From contig JAKJFK010000065.1 in NCBI GenBank assembly GCA_022704925.1, forward strand, positions 1 to 8,773: a stretch of DNA of 8,773 nt, given 5' to 3'. Below, piece by piece: positions 1-5,298 of the stretch. Under the pieces are notes generated by a model. That model was not told the origin of the DNA, did no database searches, and saw only the letters and a program-made list of their open reading frames with translations. Position 1 is the stretch's first letter. Every line of letters starts with the position of its first letter. Made by a program: the position numbers and the translations under genes. Source of the stretch: a candidate division TA06 bacterium. Lineage in GTDB: Bacteria > Ratteibacteria > UBA8468 > MWAK01.

Positions 1-2451
1 CCGGCCGGCCCCCTCGGAATCGTACTCAAAAATCGTGAAGCCGCCGGTGCCCAGGCGCCGCGTGCTCTCAATAAAGTCAACCAGTTTTACCGCGCCGCCC
101 TCCCGCTCCCAGACGCTGAGGCCGATGCCCGGGTAACAGGGCACCCGGCCCGCCCAGGCCCGCTGCCGGCCGACCTGTTCCTCGAAAATCAGCCCGTCCG
201 CAGTGTAGTCCATCGGGCAGACGAAATCCAGGTAGCCGCGTTCGCACCACAATTTCCAGTCCTGGCCGATCCGGTCGCGGTCCACCGTCCAGTTCGGGAA
301 GACCGCCGCCGAGATTTTGACGCCGGGCTTCCGCGGCCGCACCCGCTCGCTCACCCCGGCTACGACGCTGGTGATGTTGTCGCGGCGGAAATCCAGCCAC
401 TTCTTCCGGATATCCTCCCGCTCCCGGGTATCCCGGGGCCAGTTGTCAACCTTCGCCCCGATCGCCGCCTCGAAACGCTCCCGGCAGCCGGCGCAGAAGC
501 AGCTCTGCTGATCCGGGTAGCGGATGTAATCGAAGTGGATGCCGGCAACCTCGTAACGCTCGGCCAGCTCCGCCATCGCCTCGATCTCCAGCTGCCGGTT
601 GGCCGGGTGCGACGGGCAGAGCCACCCGTCCAGCGCCTTCCCGTCATACCCGATCTGGGTCCGGCCTTCCCGCTTCAGGCGTTCGGCGAACTCCCGGGGC
701 GCCCGGCCGCCCAGGTTCCAATTCACCTTCCAGACATGGCAGGCGACCCCGTACTTCCGGCAGGCCGCCAGGCATTGCACAAGCTGGTCGCCGCGCTCCT
801 TCACCTCGGCCGCCACCGGCAGCACCCGGCTCTCGTAATAGGCCAGCCCGCCCCAGGCCAGATTGGGCAGGATGGCGGTAAACCCGTTTTCGGCCAGGAC
901 CCGGACCGCCTCGTCCCAATCCATTCCCGCCGGACCAAAGGCGCTGTGGCACCACCAGGCCCGGTGCTCGCCGGGAACCGGCCGCTGCACGGCGCCGTAA
1001 GCGGCCACCGCCGCCGCCTGGGCCTCCCGCGCCCGGACGACCGCCCCGGCAAAATTTTGCCCGGCCGCCAGCCGTCGGGCCTCGGCGCGCAAGCCGGCCG
1101 CGCGCTCCAGTTCGCCGCGGGCGGACCGGTTGCCGGCCGACCGCGTCCGCAGTGCCGCGGCCGCCTCCTCCCAACCGCCGAACGGACCGAAGCGGCCGAC
1201 CGCGTCCAGGCCGGACCGGGCCGCCGTCTCCCAGAATTCCGGAACCAGCCGCCCCAGCATGGCCAGCAGCAGCATCCGCTGGTTATCCGGATCGTCCGCC
1301 AGCAGAACGTGCGTCAGGTGGGCGGCGCGCTCAGAGACCAGGACGGCCGGCTCGCCGGTCGGCTCGCCCCGGTCATTGAACCAGGCGGCGGCCACGCGGC
1401 CGCGCCCCGGCACCGGCTCGTAGCGCCTGATGTTCCAGGACCGCTGCTTCACCTCGGCCGGCGCGCCCGGCAGTTCCGGGCCGAGCGGACGGATCGAAGC
1501 GAACTGGCCGCGGTAGGTCTCGCCGATATGGGGACCCGGCCGCATCCCGGCGGCCTCGGCCAGCCGGCCGGTCAACGGGGTGTAAAAGGAAAGCAGCTTG
1601 CCGCCGCCCGAGATGAAATCGGCCAGGATTTCAGCGGTTGACTCCGGCAGGCGCGGGTTATGCGGCAGGATGACCAGCTTCGTTCCCCGCAGCCGTTCGC
1701 CGGTGACATCCAGGTCGCTGATCAGCGTGTAAGGCAGGCCCAGTTCATCGAGCCGGCCGGCCAGGCTCTTCGCGTACCGCTCGACGCTCCCGGTCTCCCC
1801 GGCCGCGCTCCCGGCGACCGACTCGCCCCGGATGACCACGATCCGGCTCGCTTCCTCCCAGAAACCGAGGTTGGCGATGTAAAACCCGGTGTCGGCCACC
1901 TCCCCGCGCCAGGCCGAGATGCGCAGGGCGTCAATGGCCGACCAGCCGGCCGGCTGCCCCTCGATCAGGGTTTCGGCCTTGTCGATCCGAACCTCGGTCC
2001 AGCCGTTTTTGACCTTCGGCGCGAACCGGGCGGCATACCAGCCGTTGCCGCTGCGCAGGTAAAAGGAAAAGTGGGAGACCGGCGCGGTATCGGGAGAGAA
2101 GAACAGGAAGCGCAAACCCCGGACGGCGGTGAGGTCCAGCCGCACCCGCCGGTCCCAGGAGGCGCGCTCGATCTCCGTCGCCCGGAAACGGCAGGACAGG
2201 TTGAGCGCCCGGCCGCCGCCGGCGTTGACGACGGCTGCCGGCGGGCTGCCCCGCATCGGCTGCCAGGCCTCGTTCAGGGCCGCCGTGTCCGGGTAGGCGA
2301 AATCGTCGATCAGCCGATAACCGGCCCCGGGAATGGGCGGCGGTTCCCCGGCCTGGGCCGACGCGGCGGCCGCCACCAGGAGAAGCGGGACCAGGAGGTT
2401 CGCCAACCCGCCTCGAAACCGGGACCGGAAAAACCCCCTTTTCATTGGCAT
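1..2451 (-). CDS. Secreted GHL10-family glycoside hydrolase-like protein, C-terminus cut off by the window
   Basis: The reading frame stays open from the ATG at 2451 to position 1, giving 817 residues with no stop. Residues 1-34 are a signal peptide: basic start, hydrophobic stretch around 19-30, then ASAQAG. Residues about 45-200 look like a beta-sandwich carbohydrate-binding domain. About 203-290 is a GATase1-like module (LDELGLPY, then SGGGKLLSFY). About 425-490 is an Ala/Arg/Glu-rich helical linker. From about 495 comes the GHL10 TIM barrel, with the family's HFDYIRYP signature at 639-646, a C651-x-C653-x2-C656 cluster just after it, and CPMDYT at 745-750. The barrel seems nearly complete at the edge (GGFTIFEYDSEG), so little is probably missing. 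GHL10 proteins (the PF02638 type, e.g. YngK) are poorly characterised putative glycosidases. It is the last visible gene of the cluster, 64 bp after the GH4 gene. The substrate is unknown. The family call is firm; catalytic activity is inferred. Confidence 0.86.
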   Translation of the reverse strand, partial: MPMKRGFFRSRFRGGLANLLVPLLLVAAAASAQAGEPPPIPGAGYRLIDDFAYPDTAALNEAWQPMRGSPPAAVVNAGGGRALNLSCRFRATEIERASWDRRVRLDLTAVRGLRFLFFSPDTAPVSHFSFYLRSGNGWYAARFAPKVKNGWTEVRIDKAETLIEGQPAGWSAIDALRISAWRGEVADTGFYIANLGFWEEASRIVVIRGESVAGSAAGETGSVERYAKSLAGRLDELGLPYTLISDLDVTGERLRGTKLVILPHNPRLPESTAEILADFISGGGKLLSFYTPLTGRLAEAAGMRPGPHIGETYRGQFASIRPLGPELPGAPAEVKQRSWNIRRYEPVPGRGRVAAAWFNDRGEPTGEPAVLVSERAAHLTHVLLADDPDNQRMLLLAMLGRLVPEFWETAARSGLDAVGRFGPFGGWEEAAAALRTRSAGNRSARGELERAAGLRAEARRLAAGQNFAGAVVRAREAQAAAVAAYGAVQRPVPGEHRAWWCHSAFGPAGMDWDEAVRVLAENGFTAILPNLAWGGLAYYESRVLPVAAEVKERGDQLVQCLAACRKYGVACHVWKVNWNLGGRAPREFAERLKREGRTQIGYDGKALDGWLCPSHPANRQLEIEAMAELAERYEVAGIHFDYIRYPDQQSCFCAGCRERFEAAIGAKVDNWPRDTREREDIRKKWLDFRRDNITSVVAGVSERVRPRKPGVKISAAVFPNWTVDRDRIGQDWKLWCERGYLDFVCPMDYTADGLIFEEQVGRQRAWAGRVPCYPGIGLSVWEREGGAVKLVDFIESTRRLGTGGFTIFEYDSEGAGR

Positions 2452-2457
2452 CTTGAT

Positions 2458-2464
2458 CCCCCTC
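2458..2464 (-). promoter_or_regulatory. Ribosome binding site that selects the GHL10 gene start
   Basis: On the minus strand this reads GAGGGGG and ends 6 nt before the ATG at 2451. A second in-frame ATG two codons later (2445) would be 12 nt away. The spacing therefore favours the upstream ATG, although both starts leave the signal peptide intact. Confidence 0.6.
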
Positions 2465-2515
2465 ACGACCCGCGCCTGGCCGCCGAGGCAAGGAAACCAG
2501 GGAAGCGGCCGCACC

Positions 2516-3880
2516 TTACGGCAGTTTAAACCAGCGCCGGTTGGCCTTCAGCAGCTCCTCGCCCATCCGGCGGATTTCGCCCGGCTTGAGGTGGCGGCAC
2601 ATCGGGTCATTGTAAAGGGCCTGGAAGAGCAGGTCCCGATCCTTCTTCAGCACCCCCTCAACCGTCCACTTCTGGTTGACCGCCTGGGGGCGCATGATCT
2701 CCAGCAGCGGCTCCGGCACCCGGTCCACCAGCAGCGGCCGCACGCCCAGGCCGTCGATCATGGCCAGCGTTTCGACGCAGGCGTCGGCCGGCAAGCCGGG
2801 GACCTGGCCGTGGTTGAGCAGGTTGGCCACGTCGAAGAGCGGCCGGTTGTAAAGGTAGGCGGCGATCATGTCGATGCCGGTCTCCCGGGTCCGGGTCGGC
2901 AGCGGCGTCCGGCCGGAAATGTAGGCCTCGACATTGCGGGGCCGGTTGGCCATGCCCTTCTTGCGCGCGGCGACCGCGGTGCGCCGGATGGCGCAGTACC
3001 TGATGGCCTCGAACTGGTTGCCGTCCTTATCCCGGTGCGTCGTCCGCTCGGGCCGGCCGCAGAGGGCGAAGGAGACGAACTCGCTGGTGTGCCGGTCGGC
3101 CGGGTAAGGCAGGTAGCCGAAGGCGTCGTAGAGATCGCAGCAGAGGGCGCTGCGGGAGGTGAAGCCGATCTCGTCGGTGCTCTCCTTCGGGAGCACGTCC
3201 CGCAGGGAGCCGCGCCGGCCGATGCGTTCACGCAGCAGGCGGTAGCCGTCCTCCCGGCCGATCTTGAAATCGACCACCCAGGTGAAGTGATTCATGCCGG
3301 CCACCGAGATCGAGATCCGGCTCCAGTCGGGCAGGCCGAAGATCTCCTTGATCACGTCCTTGGTCTCGAAGTAGGCGTGGCAGAGGCCGACGCTCGGGTT
3401 GGAGCAGCCCAGCTGCAGGGTGGCCGAGAGGGCCGACATCGGGTTGGTGTAGTTGGTGACGAAGGCCTTCGGGCAGATCGCCTCCAGGTCCTCGGCGAAG
3501 GCGGCGAAAACCGGGATGTTCCGGACCGCGCGCGACCAGCCCGAGGGGCCGGCGGTGTCGCCGACGGTGGCGAAGATGGCATACTTCTCCGGGATGGCGA
3601 TATCCTGCTCCATGGCGTCCAGGCCGCCGGTGCTCAGGGCGATAATCACCGCATCGGCCCCCTTCAGGCCGGCCCGACGGTCGGCCAGCGGCCGGTAGCG
3701 GTCCCGGCGGCCGTGCTGCCGGTTGACCACCGCACCGTAGCGGGCGATCAGGTCGGCATTCTCAGGGTTGATGTCAACCAGCCGGATGTCCAGCTTCTCA
3801 TCCTTGAAGACGCTGACCAGGTCGATCAGCAGCCGCGGGGTCCAGGCCAGCCCGGAACCCAGGAAACAGACGTTGACCAT
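2516..3880 (-). CDS. GH4 family NAD- and metal-dependent glycosidase (alpha-galactosidase / alpha-galacturonidase type)
   Basis: The 454-residue protein has the usual GH4 length and no signal peptide, so it is expected to be cytoplasmic. The N-terminal Rossmann fold starts with FLGSG (6-10) and has the adenine-ribose-binding acidic segment LVDINPE (34-40). Family motifs follow in order: GDTAGPSG (107-114), NYTNP (143-147), GLCH with the expected metal-ligand Cys167, and GMNHF with metal-ligand His198. The 31-residue spacing of these ligands is typical. RHTSEF (263-268) follows in the C-terminal domain. GH4 enzymes use NAD+ and Mn2+ in an oxidation-elimination mechanism. The motif set points to the unphosphorylated-substrate branch rather than 6-phospho-glycosidases, but whether the substrate is a galactoside, galacturonide or other glycoside cannot be read here. 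The start is supported by GGGAGGG 7 nt upstream. It lies 37 bp after the enolase-superfamily gene, consistent with one operon. Confidence 0.92.
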   Translation of the reverse strand: MVNVCFLGSGLAWTPRLLIDLVSVFKDEKLDIRLVDINPENADLIARYGAVVNRQHGRRDRYRPLADRRAGLKGADAVIIALSTGGLDAMEQDIAIPEKYAIFATVGDTAGPSGWSRAVRNIPVFAAFAEDLEAICPKAFVTNYTNPMSALSATLQLGCSNPSVGLCHAYFETKDVIKEIFGLPDWSRISISVAGMNHFTWVVDFKIGREDGYRLLRERIGRRGSLRDVLPKESTDEIGFTSRSALCCDLYDAFGYLPYPADRHTSEFVSFALCGRPERTTHRDKDGNQFEAIRYCAIRRTAVAARKKGMANRPRNVEAYISGRTPLPTRTRETGIDMIAAYLYNRPLFDVANLLNHGQVPGLPADACVETLAMIDGLGVRPLLVDRVPEPLLEIMRPQAVNQKWTVEGVLKKDRDLLFQALYNDPMCRHLKPGEIRRMGEELLKANRRWFKLP

Positions 3881-3917
3881 TTCGTTACCCTCCCTTGATG
3901 AGCGCGGACGCTTTTCT

Positions 3918-5270
3918 TCAATGGCCCAGTCCGGGCCGGACCAGGTTGGCGGTGACGATGCTGCCCTGCTTGACCGTGAAGGCCTCCGGCCACTTCTTCA
4001 GCCCCTCGGTGTTGGCGACCGGGCAATACTGGCGGCCGTTGCCCTCGACCGCGGCGATCTTCGGCACCCGGGCCCCCAGCCCGATCGAGTGCAGGTACGA
4101 CTCGCCCACCAGCGTCAGGTCCTGGACGCAGAGGAAGAGTCCGTACTTCAGGGCGGCCGCCGCCATCAGGAGCGCCTGGGTGTGCCCCTTGCAGGTCTTC
4201 AGGGCCACGCCGCTGTACCCCATCTCCATGGCCAGCTGGAGATGCTCGAAATCAACCAGGGCCTCGTCGATGACCACCGGCTTCACCCGGGCGGCCTCAT
4301 GCATCTTGTTGGCCCGGTCCTCCTTCAGGTGGCGCGAGGTGGGCTGCTCGATGTACTGGATGCGCTCGAAGGCGCCGGCCGACCCCGCCTTGACCCGGGC
4401 CAGGAAATCCAGCAGGTACCGGACGTTCGGACAGCGCTCGTTGAAATCGGCGCTGTAGTACCACTGCTCGACCCCGCGGGCCGCCTGGACCTCCCGGCAG
4501 GTCCGGTCGATCGCCAGGACCCGGTTCACGTCCCAGTCCAGGTCGCTGCCGTTGAGCTTGATCTTCAGGTGGGTCAGGCCGTCCCGGTTGATCCATTCGG
4601 GCAGGGTCTCCGGGTAGCCGTCGTTAAGGCGCGCCTTGATGTCGGCCTCGGCCAGCGGGTCGAGGGCGCCGATCAGGTGGTAGAGCGGCATCTTCTCCTT
4701 GGGCTGGCGCAGGGTGTAGCGGTCCAGGTATTCGCCGGCGAACTCCCCGGTCAGGTAGGCGGCCAGGTCCCGGTTCATGAACTCCGGCCCATAGGCGTTG
4801 TAGACGTTCAGGCCGTGAACCTTGCCGTAGGCGTCGTGGAGGGCGGCGTCGAAGGGCGAGGCGGCCACCAGCACGGCCAGCTTGGGAATCGGCTCGGCCA
4901 GTCTCTTCTCCCGGCCCAGCTCGGCGGCGGCCTCCAGCCAGGACTCCTCCAGGCCGGCGGCCAGTTCCACCGGGTGGCCGAAATCCCGGCTGGCCCCGAT
5001 GAGGGAGGCCAGGCGCCCGCCCAGCTCCTCCATCAGGGACATGGTCTCCTGGAAGCCGTAAACCCGGCTCGGCCAGGCCCAGGTGTTGCCCAGGATCATC
5101 GAGCCCAGGCCGGCGCCGCGGCGGCCGTCCCGGGTCTCAACCTGGATCTCGGCGTTGAGTATCGTGGTCTTATACATCACCACCCCGCCGAACTTGAGCG
5201 GCGTCCGAAAATCGTAGTGCTCCAGCCAGGTGCGGACGCCGGTCACCCTGATGTCACGCGGATTATCCAT
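3918..5270 (-). CDS. Enolase-superfamily protein, mandelate racemase/muconate lactonizing enzyme-like
   Basis: The 450-residue protein has an N-terminal capping domain (about 6-150) and a C-terminal modified TIM barrel. The superfamily residues are visible: K236-I-K238 (second-strand Lys pair), D275-F-N277, E309-Q-P and D335-E336 as the three metal-ligand positions, and K358-x-x-K361 on the far side of the barrel. Lysines on both faces without an obvious His-Asp dyad fit the muconate lactonizing/dipeptide epimerase arrangement better than the mandelate racemase one. Such enzymes abstract a proton alpha to a carboxylate with Mg2+ bound, so the substrate should be an acid. It is longer than the usual 350-400 residues; the extra length lies between about 150 and 232, before the KxK strand. 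No signal peptide is seen, so it is cytoplasmic. AGAGG lies 6 nt before the ATG, and the gene starts 28 bp after the upstream stop. The specific reaction is unknown. Confidence 0.9.
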   Translation of the reverse strand: MDNPRDIRVTGVRTWLEHYDFRTPLKFGGVVMYKTTILNAEIQVETRDGRRGAGLGSMILGNTWAWPSRVYGFQETMSLMEELGGRLASLIGASRDFGHPVELAAGLEESWLEAAAELGREKRLAEPIPKLAVLVAASPFDAALHDAYGKVHGLNVYNAYGPEFMNRDLAAYLTGEFAGEYLDRYTLRQPKEKMPLYHLIGALDPLAEADIKARLNDGYPETLPEWINRDGLTHLKIKLNGSDLDWDVNRVLAIDRTCREVQAARGVEQWYYSADFNERCPNVRYLLDFLARVKAGSAGAFERIQYIEQPTSRHLKEDRANKMHEAARVKPVVIDEALVDFEHLQLAMEMGYSGVALKTCKGHTQALLMAAAALKYGLFLCVQDLTLVGESYLHSIGLGARVPKIAAVEGNGRQYCPVANTEGLKKWPEAFTVKQGSIVTANLVRPGLGH

Positions 5271-5298
5271 AAGTCGCCTCTTCTCCAGTCTTGTGGGG

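Noticed and set aside
2452-2515. Possible terminator between the GH4 and GHL10 genes
   Set aside because: No GC-rich hairpin followed by a U-run is visible on the minus strand, so read-through is more likely.
535-2529. Plus-strand open frames 535-1641 and 1660-2529
   Set aside because: They are antisense to the GHL10 gene, which carries HFDYIRYP, a signal peptide and a well-placed ribosome site. The plus-strand products have no family features.
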